This document shows, in pieces, positions 15,449 through 24,090 of a DNA stretch of 64,000 bases (its first letter is position 1; every line of letters begins with the position of its first letter). The translations under genes were made by a program, and so were the position numbers. Source of the DNA: GCA-2731375 sp002731375 (lineage in GTDB: Bacteria > Pseudomonadota > Alphaproteobacteria > GCA-2731375); NCBI GenBank assembly GCA_030752605.1, contig JASMDX010000034.1, forward strand, positions 1-64,000. The letters run 5' to 3'. The notes under the pieces were generated by a model. The model worked only from the letters and a program-made list of their open reading frames with translations. It searched no databases and was not told the DNA's origin.

Positions 15449-17736
15449 CCTGATGCATTACTGATCGCTTGCCACAGGCGTTCCTGGGTCGCCGGCATGT
15501 CGATGTTCGTGATGCCCAGGGGCTTCAGGGCATCCAGTACCGCCGACATTATTGTTTGTGGCGCCCCGATGCAGCCCGCCTGGCCGGAGCCTTTGACGCC
15601 GAGCGGATTGTTCAACGTCGGGGTTTGGCGGAAATGCACCTCGAACGAGGGCAAGTGCGAAGCGCGGGGCACGGTGTAGTCCATCAAGCTGCCGCTCAAT
15701 AATTGCGCCGTATCCGGGTCGTAGGCGACCTCCTCCCACATGGCCTGGCCGATGCCTTGGGTGACGCCGCCGTGTACCTGGCCCTCGGTCAGGCGCGGAT
15801 TAATCATTGATCCGTAGTCATCGACCATCAGATAGCGGGCCAGGCGTATCGCACCAGTGTCCCGGTCGATCTCGACCTCGGCCACATGGCTGCCGCTGGG
15901 CAGGGTAAACGGCGCATCTTCGCGCCGCTCGTAACTATCCAGGCTACCCTTCGCCTGCCTAGCGACTTCCGAGAGGGAAACCGAGCGGCTGCTGTCAGCC
16001 ACGCAAAACTCACCGTCGGTGAATTCCAAAACCGCCTCATCCGCCTGTAACATCTGCGCCGCGATGGGCCGGGCCTTGGTCAGGGCCGCTTCCAGTGCAG
16101 CAACCAGGGCGCTGCCGCCCATATGCATGGAGCGGGCGCCGCCATGGCCGTTGCCCGCACGGACCAACGTGGTGTCCGCCTGGATGTAACGGAAGCTATC
16201 GAGAGGCAGGCCGAAATGGTCGGCGGCGATCTGGCTATATGCCGTTTCGTGCCCCTGACCGTTGGATTCCGTTCCTAAGCGCAGCTCCACCGAGCCATCG
16301 TCGAGGAATTTGACCTCCGCGCCTTCCGAGGGCGCACCGCGCGCGGTCTCCAGGAAACAGGCGATACCCAGGCCTAGCAACTTGCCCTGCTCGGCCGCCG
16401 CCGCCCGCCGCGCTTCAAAGCTCGTGCGGTCGGCCAGGCGGACCGCTTCTTTCAGGTTGCCCTTGAAATCGCCGGTATCGATCTCGATCCCCAGCGAAGA
16501 GGTGTAGGGATAGCTGTCGATGACGTTGAGTAAGCGCAGTCGCACCCCATCGATGCCTGTTTGCACCGCCGCCGCTTCGATCAGGCGCTCGATAATATAA
16601 TTAGATTCGGGCTTGCCCGCACCGCGATAGGCATCCACCGGCACGGTATTGGTAAATGCGCCATGCACCTCCAGGAAGACATCGGGAATATCATAGACCC
16701 CGCCCATCGCTGTGGAGGCGGCATTGGTCGAGACACCTGGCCCGAAGGATGACAGATAGGCGCCCATGTTGGCGGTGGTAGCCGCCGAAAGCGCAAGAAA
16801 ACGGCCATCCGTATCTAGTGCCAGACGGGCCGAGGCGTGAATGTCCCGGCCTTGGGTGCTGGAGAGAAAATCCTCGCTGCGGTCCGCTACCCATTTGACC
16901 GATCGGCCCAGGCGCCGCGCAGCCCAGAGCAGCATGACATATTCAGGATAGACGAAATTTTTCAGACCGAAACCGCCGCCCACGAAGGGTGCGGCGACGT
17001 TCAGTTTATCCTCCGCCACCTTGAATACGGCGCTGGCCAGCTGGCCGCGAATGCCGTGTACTCCCTGGCCCGTAAGCAGCAGGTTCAGCGTATCCGTGGC
17101 CCCATCGTAGCTGCCGATGGCGGCGCGCGGTTCGGTCGGCGCCGGCGAGACCCGGTTGTTGACGATGTCGAGCTCAACCACATGGGCTGCGCCCGCAAAG
17201 GCGGCGTCCACCGCCGTCCGGTCGCCCTTTTCAAAAACATAGGACAGATTGCCAGGTGCCTCGCCCCAGATTTCCGGCGCACCGGGTGCCAGCGCCTTGC
17301 GGCTGTCGACTACGGCGGGCAGACCCTCGTAATCAACCTCGATCAATTCCAGGGCGTCGAGGGCGGCTTCATGGCTTTCCGCGACGACGAATGCCACCGG
17401 ATCGCCCACATGGCGCACGCACCCCACGGCCAGGGCGTGGCGCGGCGGAACGATGATCGGTTCGACCGTGGCCACCACGGCGGGGGCGGCGCAGGGCAGG
17501 GGGTCGATATCATCGGTGGCCAGATCGGCAGAGGTATAGACGCCGGCGACGCCGGGCAGGGCGGCCGCTGCGCTGGTATCGATGGCGACAATCAAGGCAT
17601 GTGCGTACGGCGAGCGCAGAACCGCGGCGTGGAGCTGCCCATCCAGGTTGATATCAGCGGTATATTTCGCCGCGCCGGTCAGGAAGCCGTGATCCTCCCG
17701 CCGTTGTATGGATTGACCTAGAAGGGCGTCGTTCAT
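15445..17736 (-). CDS. Xanthine dehydrogenase-family molybdopterin-binding large subunit, catalytic Glu replaced by Gln
   Basis: 763 residues, full length for a CoxL/XdhB-type large subunit. The N-terminal a/b-hammerhead domain (SIQRREDHGFLTGAAKYTADI) is followed by the two molybdopterin-cytosine-dinucleotide-binding halves with FVGGGFGLKN and GQGHETAYSQ. The active-site loop reads DAYRGAGKPE, as in form II CoxL-like enzymes, not the AYxCSFR of true CO dehydrogenase. Near the C-terminus the motif that normally has the catalytic base as G(V/A)GEAG reads KGSGQAG, with Gln719. No FAD or 2Fe-2S subunit lies nearby. Substrate unknown; a xenobiotic or aldehyde hydroxylase is the family default. Confidence 0.88.
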   Translation of the reverse strand: MNDALLGQSIQRREDHGFLTGAAKYTADINLDGQLHAAVLRSPYAHALIVAIDTSAAAALPGVAGVYTSADLATDDIDPLPCAAPAVVATVEPIIVPPRHALAVGCVRHVGDPVAFVVAESHEAALDALELIEVDYEGLPAVVDSRKALAPGAPEIWGEAPGNLSYVFEKGDRTAVDAAFAGAAHVVELDIVNNRVSPAPTEPRAAIGSYDGATDTLNLLLTGQGVHGIRGQLASAVFKVAEDKLNVAAPFVGGGFGLKNFVYPEYVMLLWAARRLGRSVKWVADRSEDFLSSTQGRDIHASARLALDTDGRFLALSAATTANMGAYLSSFGPGVSTNAASTAMGGVYDIPDVFLEVHGAFTNTVPVDAYRGAGKPESNYIIERLIEAAAVQTGIDGVRLRLLNVIDSYPYTSSLGIEIDTGDFKGNLKEAVRLADRTSFEARRAAAAEQGKLLGLGIACFLETARGAPSEGAEVKFLDDGSVELRLGTESNGQGHETAYSQIAADHFGLPLDSFRYIQADTTLVRAGNGHGGARSMHMGGSALVAALEAALTKARPIAAQMLQADEAVLEFTDGEFCVADSSRSVSLSEVARQAKGSLDSYERREDAPFTLPSGSHVAEVEIDRDTGAIRLARYLMVDDYGSMINPRLTEGQVHGGVTQGIGQAMWEEVAYDPDTAQLLSGSLMDYTVPRASHLPSFEVHFRQTPTLNNPLGVKGSGQAGCIGAPQTIMSAVLDALKPLGITNIDMPATQERLWQAISNASG

Positions 17737-17913
17737 AATCGAACCTCAATCTTGGAATCTTTCAGACAAGCATCAAGCCTAGCCATATCCGGTCATTGTT
17801 GGAACCGATTTTACTCATGCTTGCTTGTGTTACCTCGCACAGGGGCCCTATTATCCCTGCAACACCATTCATGAACCGGCATCATGATCCGGAATACCAG
17901 GGGTAAGTCAGAA

Positions 17914-20190
17914 ATGAACGATAACAGCCAGCAGTTCAAATGGATCGGTACGAGTCCAATTCGGCCGGACGGACTAGACAAGGTAACAGGCAGGGCGCTG
18001 TTCGGCGCCGATCTCAAACTGCCGGGCATGTTGATTGGCAGAATTCTGCGCAGCCCCCACGCCCATGCCCGAATTCGTGGCATCGATACCTCCAAGGCGG
18101 AGGCCCTGGCTGGCGTGAAGGCCGTCGTTACTTCGGCCGATTTTCCCGACCAGCCCTCGGTCTATGTGGGTCCGGACCGGGTGCAGTCGAATCTACATCA
18201 CATCACCCGCAACGTCATGGCGCGGGAAAAGGCGCTTTATGACGGCCATGCGGTGGCGGCGGTGGCGGCGACCTCGGCCTCGATCGCCGATCAGGCCCTA
18301 AAGCTGATCGAGGTCGATTATGAAGTGCTGGCCCATGTCACCGACGTGGCCGCGGCCCTGGCCCCCGATGCGTCCCTGTTGCACGAGGATCTGATCACCC
18401 GGGGCATGGACCCCGCGCCTGAGAAACCCTCGAACGTTGCCAAATACGGCGAGTTCTCGGTTGGCGATGCGGAGGCTGGTTTTGCCGAGGCCGACGAAGT
18501 TGTCGAAATGGACTTCACCACAGAGACCGTGCATCAGGGCTATATCGAACCGCACGCCTGTGTGGCGCATTATAAACAGGACGGCCAGGGGGAGATCTTC
18601 TGTTCGACCCAGGGCCATTTCGTGGTCCGCGCCGTGACCGCCAAGCTGCTGGGCATGAAACAGGCTGATCTCAAGGTGACTGCTTCTGAACTGGGCGGCG
18701 CCTTCGGCGGCAAGACCGTTGTTTATGTGGAGCCCGTGGCCCTGGCGCTATCGCGCAAATGCTCATTGCCGGTACGGGTGGTGATGTCCCGGGTTGAGGT
18801 GTTGAAGGCTTCCGGCCCCACGGCCTGTTCCATCATGAAGGTTAAGATCGGCGCCAAGAAGGACGGTACGATTTCGGGTGCCACGGCAGAGCTGAAATTC
18901 GGTGGCGGCGCCTTTCCCGGCGCGCCGGTGATCGGCGCGGCCATGTGCGCCTTCTCCCGCTATGATCTGGCCAACGTAAAGACCACGGCCTACGACGTTG
19001 TGATCAACCGGCCCAAGGCAGCGGCCTATCGCGCGCCGGGTTCGCCCATTGCCGCGTTCGGCGTGGAAAGCACCCTGGATGCGGTGGCCCGCAAGATCGG
19101 CATGGACCCCCTGGAGATCCGTCTGAAGAATGCCGCCCGCAACGGCTCCACCACGGTGTTCGGCCAGACCTTCACCAATATTGGCTATGCCGAAACCATC
19201 GAGGCGTTGATGGATCACCCCAACTACAAGGTGCCCCTGGGGCCGAACCAGGGCCGTGGCGTGGCCTCAGGCTTTTGGTTCAATGGCGGCGGCGAATCCT
19301 CGGCCACCATGCACATTAACGACGACGGTACGGCGGTGGTCGGTACGGGCAGCCCGGATGTTGCCGGCTCTCGCGCCTCCATGGCGCTGATGGCGGCGGA
19401 GACATTGGGTATCGATTACGATCAGGTCCGCGCCACCGTGGCCGATACCGCCAATGTGGGCTACACCCACGTCTCGGGCGGCAGCCGGGTGACCCTGTCC
19501 ACGGGCCTGGCAGTGGTCAACTCCGCCAACAAGGTGATCGACGAACTTTGCCTCCGCGCCGCCAAGATCTGGGGCGTGGAGCCCGAGGGCATCACCTGGG
19601 AAGACGGCCATGCCAAGCCGGCCTCGTCCAATGTGGGTGAGTTCGAACCGTTGTCCCTGGCCCAGATCGCAGCGCAAAAGGCGGCGACCGGCGGGCCCAT
19701 CGTGGGCAGCGCGGGCGTTAATGCCACGGGCGTGGGCCCCGGCGTGGCGACGCAGATCTGCGATGTCGAGGTTGATCCAGAAACCGGCAAGCTGACTATC
19801 CTGCGCTTTACCACTGCCCAGGACGTGGGCCGTGCCATCCAGCCCGACTCGGTGGTCGGGCAGATCCAGGGTGGCTCCGTCCAGGGTATCGGCTGGGCTT
19901 TGAACGAGGAATATGTTTATGGCGAAGATGGCTTGCTGCAAAATCCGGGTTTCCTGGATTACCGTATGCCGTTGGCCTCGGACCTGCCCATGATCGATGC
20001 GGTGATGGTGGAAGTGACCAATCCCGAGCATCCCTACGGCGTCAAGGGCGTGGGTGAGGCCAATATTGTTCCGCCCATGGCTGCTGTCGCCAACGCGGTG
20101 CGCGATGCCACGGGGGTACGTGTAACCTCGCTGCCGATCTCGCCGCCGCGCCTTTTGGCGGCGTTGGGTGCGGGGGTGATGGAGGAATAA
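17914..20190 (+). CDS. Xanthine dehydrogenase-family molybdopterin-binding large subunit (second copy)
   Basis: 758 residues from ATG 17914, preceded by AGGGG; an ATG at 17884 in the same frame lacks a good site. Same domain order as the neighbouring minus-strand gene, but the sequences are clearly diverged. Visible motifs are LGGAFGGKTVVYVEP, the loop AAYRAPGSP and, near the C-terminus, GVKGVGEAN with the catalytic Glu kept. It lies divergently, 177 bases from the other large subunit. No CoxM-like flavoprotein or CoxS-like 2Fe-2S gene is in the window, so electron partners must come from elsewhere. Substrate unknown. Confidence 0.88.
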   Translation: MNDNSQQFKWIGTSPIRPDGLDKVTGRALFGADLKLPGMLIGRILRSPHAHARIRGIDTSKAEALAGVKAVVTSADFPDQPSVYVGPDRVQSNLHHITRNVMAREKALYDGHAVAAVAATSASIADQALKLIEVDYEVLAHVTDVAAALAPDASLLHEDLITRGMDPAPEKPSNVAKYGEFSVGDAEAGFAEADEVVEMDFTTETVHQGYIEPHACVAHYKQDGQGEIFCSTQGHFVVRAVTAKLLGMKQADLKVTASELGGAFGGKTVVYVEPVALALSRKCSLPVRVVMSRVEVLKASGPTACSIMKVKIGAKKDGTISGATAELKFGGGAFPGAPVIGAAMCAFSRYDLANVKTTAYDVVINRPKAAAYRAPGSPIAAFGVESTLDAVARKIGMDPLEIRLKNAARNGSTTVFGQTFTNIGYAETIEALMDHPNYKVPLGPNQGRGVASGFWFNGGGESSATMHINDDGTAVVGTGSPDVAGSRASMALMAAETLGIDYDQVRATVADTANVGYTHVSGGSRVTLSTGLAVVNSANKVIDELCLRAAKIWGVEPEGITWEDGHAKPASSNVGEFEPLSLAQIAAQKAATGGPIVGSAGVNATGVGPGVATQICDVEVDPETGKLTILRFTTAQDVGRAIQPDSVVGQIQGGSVQGIGWALNEEYVYGEDGLLQNPGFLDYRMPLASDLPMIDAVMVEVTNPEHPYGVKGVGEANIVPPMAAVANAVRDATGVRVTSLPISPPRLLAALGAGVMEE

Positions 20191-20263
20191 TTTCCTCCCG
20201 CCATTTCCTTGAATGAGTTGCCTCTGCCGGCGAAAGCGTTATTTTGTGCGCCCTCGCCGGCTC

Positions 20264-20323
20264 GAGCAATTTTCAATTGCTCTGTATCTTAAGAGTCTGA
20301 GCATGTTTTGAAAAAACATGCTC
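20264..20323. terminator. Two perfect short stem-loops in tandem
   Basis: 20264-20282 is an 8-bp perfect inverted repeat (GAGCAATT / AATTGCTC) with a three-base loop. 20299-20323 is an 11-bp perfect inverted repeat (GAGCATGTTTT / AAAACATGCTC) with loop GAA. They lie between the molybdoenzyme gene and the aminotransferase. Neither is followed by a clean T-run, so termination is only the likeliest role; a leader structure for the next gene is possible. Confidence 0.5.
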
Positions 20324-20360
20324 GTGGCGCTGCACATAATCGAAACGACGGAGACGCCTA

Positions 20361-21206
20361 ATGGACGCGGTATTTTTCCACGACGGTAGATGGCACGAAC
20401 AGCAACCCATGCTGATCGGGCCCATGAACCATGCCTTCTGGATGGCGTCGGTGGTGTTTGACGGCGCCCGCTCCATTGGAGGACTGGTTCCGGATGTGGA
20501 GGAACATTGCGCCCGCCTTGTCAGTTCCGCCACCAACATGCTGCTGGCGCCCAAGCTGGAACCGGGCGAGATCGCCAAGCTTTGCCGCGAGGGCGTGCGC
20601 AAGCTGCCGCGGGAGATGGAGCTTTATATCAGGCCCATGTTCTTTGCCCGCGAAGGCTTTCTGGTGCCTGATGCCGACAGCACGGAATTCGTCCTGGCCA
20701 TTTACGACAATCCCCTGCCGCCCGAGGGGCCGTTTAAGGTCTGTCTCTCCTCCCGCCGCCGTCCGGCCCGTGACATGGCGCCGACCACGGCCAAGGCGTC
20801 CTGCCTCTATCCCAACACGGCCCTGGCTCTGACGGATGCGGCCAAGCGCGGTTTTGATAACGCGGTGATCCTGGACCCGAACGGCAACGTGGCGGAGTTT
20901 CTGTCGTCGAATCTGTGGATCGTCAAGGACGGCGTCGCCATGACCCCGGCCATCAACGGCACCTTCCTGAATGGCGTGACCCGCCAGCGCACCATTCGAT
21001 TGTTGCGCGCCGATGGCATCGAAGTCATCGAGAGTACCCTGACGCTGGACGACCTTATGGATGCCGACGAGATATTCTCGTCGGGCAACCACGCCAAGAT
21101 CCGCCCCGTCACCCAGTTCGAGGACCGCGAACTGCAACCCGGCCCCATCGGCCGCCGGGCGAAAGAACTGTATCTGGAATATGCGCAAGGTTTCTCGGTC
21201 TTTTAG
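20361..21206 (+). CDS. Class IV aminotransferase, branched-chain type
   Basis: 281 residues, fold type IV PLP enzyme. VVFDGARSI and YIRPMFFAREGF lie in the N-terminal half. The PLP Lys is in TTAKASCLYPNTALAL, and the phosphate-binding region GNVAEFLSSNLWIVKDG follows. Branched-chain aminotransferases move the amino group between Leu, Ile or Val and 2-oxoglutarate; D-amino-acid aminotransferases and aminodeoxychorismate lyases share the fold, so the substrate is not certain. It stands alone, convergent with the helicase gene. Confidence 0.85.
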   Translation: MDAVFFHDGRWHEQQPMLIGPMNHAFWMASVVFDGARSIGGLVPDVEEHCARLVSSATNMLLAPKLEPGEIAKLCREGVRKLPREMELYIRPMFFAREGFLVPDADSTEFVLAIYDNPLPPEGPFKVCLSSRRRPARDMAPTTAKASCLYPNTALALTDAAKRGFDNAVILDPNGNVAEFLSSNLWIVKDGVAMTPAINGTFLNGVTRQRTIRLLRADGIEVIESTLTLDDLMDADEIFSSGNHAKIRPVTQFEDRELQPGPIGRRAKELYLEYAQGFSVF

Positions 21207-21232
21207 GACGTCTCCATCTTCCCCAACCGCGA

Positions 21233-23968
21233 TCAATTATTCAGAAAATCACGCGTCGCCTGAATTGCCTCGGCCAGACCAACGCGTTGGATCTCCACGC
21301 CTTCGGGAAATGCCGTGGTCAGGCGGGTGGGTAGCATGGCGTCCAGCATGACGAAGACGCCGCGATCGTCGGTTCGTCGCAACAGGCGACCATAGGCCTG
21401 TTTCAGGCGCAGGCGGGCGATCATGTCGTCATAGCCCTTGCCGAAGGATTTTTTCCGTGCCCGGTGCATGATGTCGGGGCGCGGCCAGGGCACCCGGTCA
21501 AAAACGACCAGGCGCAGCGAACGCCCCGGCACATCGACGCCGTCGCGTACCGCGTCTGTGCCCAATAGGCAGGTGTTTTCCTCGGCCCGGAAGATATCCA
21601 CCAGGGTGCCTGTGTCCATGGCATCCACATGTTGCGCCAACAGGGGTATGCCGGCTTCATCCAACGGCTTGGCAATACGTTCATGGATGGCGCGCAGGCG
21701 GGCAATCGCTGTGAACAGGCCCAGGCCGCCGCCGCCCGCCGCCAGGAATAGCTCCCGATAGGCCGCCGCGACCTGGTAGGGCCGGTTGCGGTTGACGTCG
21801 CGGACTACCAGGATCCGCGTCGCGCTGGGATAATCGAACGGCGAGGGCAGGGAGGCGCGGACACTGGGAAGCGGCAGATGCAGCGCGCCGGTGCGGACCT
21901 CCGCCGCCGACCAATCGTCCGGGGCATCTGGCGGATTGTCCCTTAAAGTGGCCGAGGTGATCAGCACGCCGTGGGCCTGGCGTAGCACCGCCTCGGCGAA
22001 CGGCTGGCTGGGATCGACCCAATGGCGGTGCATGCCGATGTCACGGTCTCTTCCGGCGAAGCGTTCGATGGCGAACCAATCGACGAAATGCTCTGGCGTC
22101 TCTTGGCCCAGGTCCGACAACATGGCGCGCCAGGCCTGCACCATGTCGGCCCGGCGTTTCAGGCTACGTGCGGCGGCCTCTATGCGCAGGCGCGTGGCGG
22201 TGTCCAGATCATCGGCCTCGTCATCCAGGCGCGCCATCAGATGACGAACCAGCTCCAGCAACGGGCGGCGCAGGGCCTCGAAGGCGGCGGTGGCTTCGGA
22301 GGCTGCTTGCAGCAATTCGGCCTCCGGTTCCTCGACCGAGACTTCCAAACCATGGGGGGAGCGGTCATTATCCACCCGCGCCAACACGATATGACGGGCC
22401 TGGGCCAGGAAGGCCTCCATTGCTCCCTGTTCGCCACCCTCCGCCACCCGTTGCAGCCAGCCCGGCGCGGCCAATGTGGTGGCGGCACGCAGGATGTTTT
22501 GTTGGATTGCCAGGCCGTCGTCATCGCCGATCAGGTCGCCGATGCGTGCCTCCAGCCCCCTTGTTCGGCCACGGCCACCCCCTCGTCTATTGGGCCCGGA
22601 TTCGTTGCCCAACAGCCAGCGGCGCAGTTCCGTTCCCTCGCTGCCCACCACGTGGGTCGCGAAGGCGCTGTCGGCAGCGTCGAACACATGGTGGCCTTCG
22701 TCAAAGACATAGCGCAGGGGCAGTTGCCCGCTGCCCGCCTCCAACACGGCGCGGATCATCACCAGGGCATGGTTAGCGACGACAATCTCGGCCTTTTCCG
22801 ATTCCCGGCGGCTGCGTTCGATGAAGCATTTGGAATAATGCCGACAGGCGGAATAGACGCATTCGCCGCGCCGGTCGGTCAGGCCCTGTATGGTGCCGCC
22901 ACCGTACATGGTGGCCAGCCAGCTGGGGAAATCGCCGCCCACCATATCGCCGTCCCGGCTATGTTCGATCCAGCGCGCGATTAGGCCCAGGGCAACGGTG
23001 CCCCCCGGTCCCGTGGCGAGCGCCTTGGTGGCGTCCTCGAAATTCAGCAGACAAAGGTAATTTTCCCGGCCCTTGCGCACCACGACGTTGCGGCGCTTTT
23101 GCGCGGGGTCGGGATATAGGCGGTCCAGCTCACCATCGATCTGGCGCTGCAGATTACGGGTGTAGGTGGAGAGCCAGACCGTGCCGCCGTTCTTGCGCGC
23201 CCACAACGATGCCGTTGCGATATAGCCCAGGGTCTTGCCCACACCCGTACCCGCCTCGGCCAGAACTAGGCGCGGCATATCCGCCTCCTGACGCGGAATA
23301 AACGCCTGCGAGGCGGCGGCGGCATAATCGAACTGTTGCGGCCGGCTCTCGGCCGCGGCGCCGATCAATTTGGCCAGTTGATCCCGCGCCACCTCAGGTC
23401 CGATGGCATGATCGCTGGGTGGTGGTGGCGGGGCGCTGTCCTCGCGCTCGGGCAGGCGCTGCCAGGCTTCCATGCCGCCGCCCGTGCTATCGGTGGGCAC
23501 GCCCAGGGCAGCGAGGACCGCCGGGCCCCAGCGCCAGCCACCCCGCGCCATGGTCATGGCTAGGGCGCCGATACGGTCGCGGTGTTCCAAGGTGGCGGCT
23601 AGCTCCGCCAACAGCGCGCGGGCGCCTTGTTGCAGGGTCAGAGCCGCATCCATCGCGTCACCGGGCGGAGCCAAATTCAGGGCAGCGGCTAGCCCGCCGG
23701 GCGTGGGCAGGCAGAATTGGGCCGGGCGGGTAAAGGCATAGAGCTCCAATATGTCGAAGGCGGTGAGCGAACGCGCACCCAACCGGCTGGCCGTGGCTAT
23801 GGCATGGCAGACGATGGGCGTCTGCTTGCTGGCTCGCGTCAAAGCCTCGGCGCCGCTGAATTCCTCGACCTCGCCGTTGGTGCTTAACCAGGTGCTCAGG
23901 CGCGCGCCCGCGACCATGGCGGGGGCGGTGAATTCCGTGCTTTTGGAGGTTGGTGTTGATCTGTTCAT
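21233..23968 (-). CDS. DinG/XPD-family ATP-dependent DNA helicase
   Basis: 911 residues from ATG 23968; a GTG 39 bases upstream is less likely. Helicase motif I is AEAGTGVGKTLGY (about residue 240) and the DEAH-type box is VFDEGHHVF. The C-terminal half has LLGTDAVRDGVDVPG and the arginine-finger region RLKQAYGRLLRR. Between motifs I and II are Cys residues suited to a 4Fe-4S cluster (CLLNF, GECVYSACRHYSKCF). DinG-like helicases unwind DNA 5' to 3' and resolve R-loops and G-quadruplexes. The first 230 residues have no motif I recognise and make it longer than E. coli DinG. Confidence 0.92.
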   Translation of the reverse strand: MNRSTPTSKSTEFTAPAMVAGARLSTWLSTNGEVEEFSGAEALTRASKQTPIVCHAIATASRLGARSLTAFDILELYAFTRPAQFCLPTPGGLAAALNLAPPGDAMDAALTLQQGARALLAELAATLEHRDRIGALAMTMARGGWRWGPAVLAALGVPTDSTGGGMEAWQRLPEREDSAPPPPPSDHAIGPEVARDQLAKLIGAAAESRPQQFDYAAAASQAFIPRQEADMPRLVLAEAGTGVGKTLGYIATASLWARKNGGTVWLSTYTRNLQRQIDGELDRLYPDPAQKRRNVVVRKGRENYLCLLNFEDATKALATGPGGTVALGLIARWIEHSRDGDMVGGDFPSWLATMYGGGTIQGLTDRRGECVYSACRHYSKCFIERSRRESEKAEIVVANHALVMIRAVLEAGSGQLPLRYVFDEGHHVFDAADSAFATHVVGSEGTELRRWLLGNESGPNRRGGGRGRTRGLEARIGDLIGDDDGLAIQQNILRAATTLAAPGWLQRVAEGGEQGAMEAFLAQARHIVLARVDNDRSPHGLEVSVEEPEAELLQAASEATAAFEALRRPLLELVRHLMARLDDEADDLDTATRLRIEAAARSLKRRADMVQAWRAMLSDLGQETPEHFVDWFAIERFAGRDRDIGMHRHWVDPSQPFAEAVLRQAHGVLITSATLRDNPPDAPDDWSAAEVRTGALHLPLPSVRASLPSPFDYPSATRILVVRDVNRNRPYQVAAAYRELFLAAGGGGLGLFTAIARLRAIHERIAKPLDEAGIPLLAQHVDAMDTGTLVDIFRAEENTCLLGTDAVRDGVDVPGRSLRLVVFDRVPWPRPDIMHRARKKSFGKGYDDMIARLRLKQAYGRLLRRTDDRGVFVMLDAMLPTRLTTAFPEGVEIQRVGLAEAIQATRDFLNN

Positions 23969-24090
23969 GCTGGCTGCACTATAGGCCTGGACGAAATAGG
24001 CCGCCACCGGTTGACGTGGCGCGATTTTTGCCTAATGTCCCACCGCCGCAAAGCTCGGTAGGGGCGAGTGGCACGTAAGGAGTTGGTAGC

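Noticed and set aside
15445..17736. Aerobic CO dehydrogenase CoxL
   Set aside because: The active-site loop is AYRGAG, not AYxCSFR, and no coxM or coxS gene is present.
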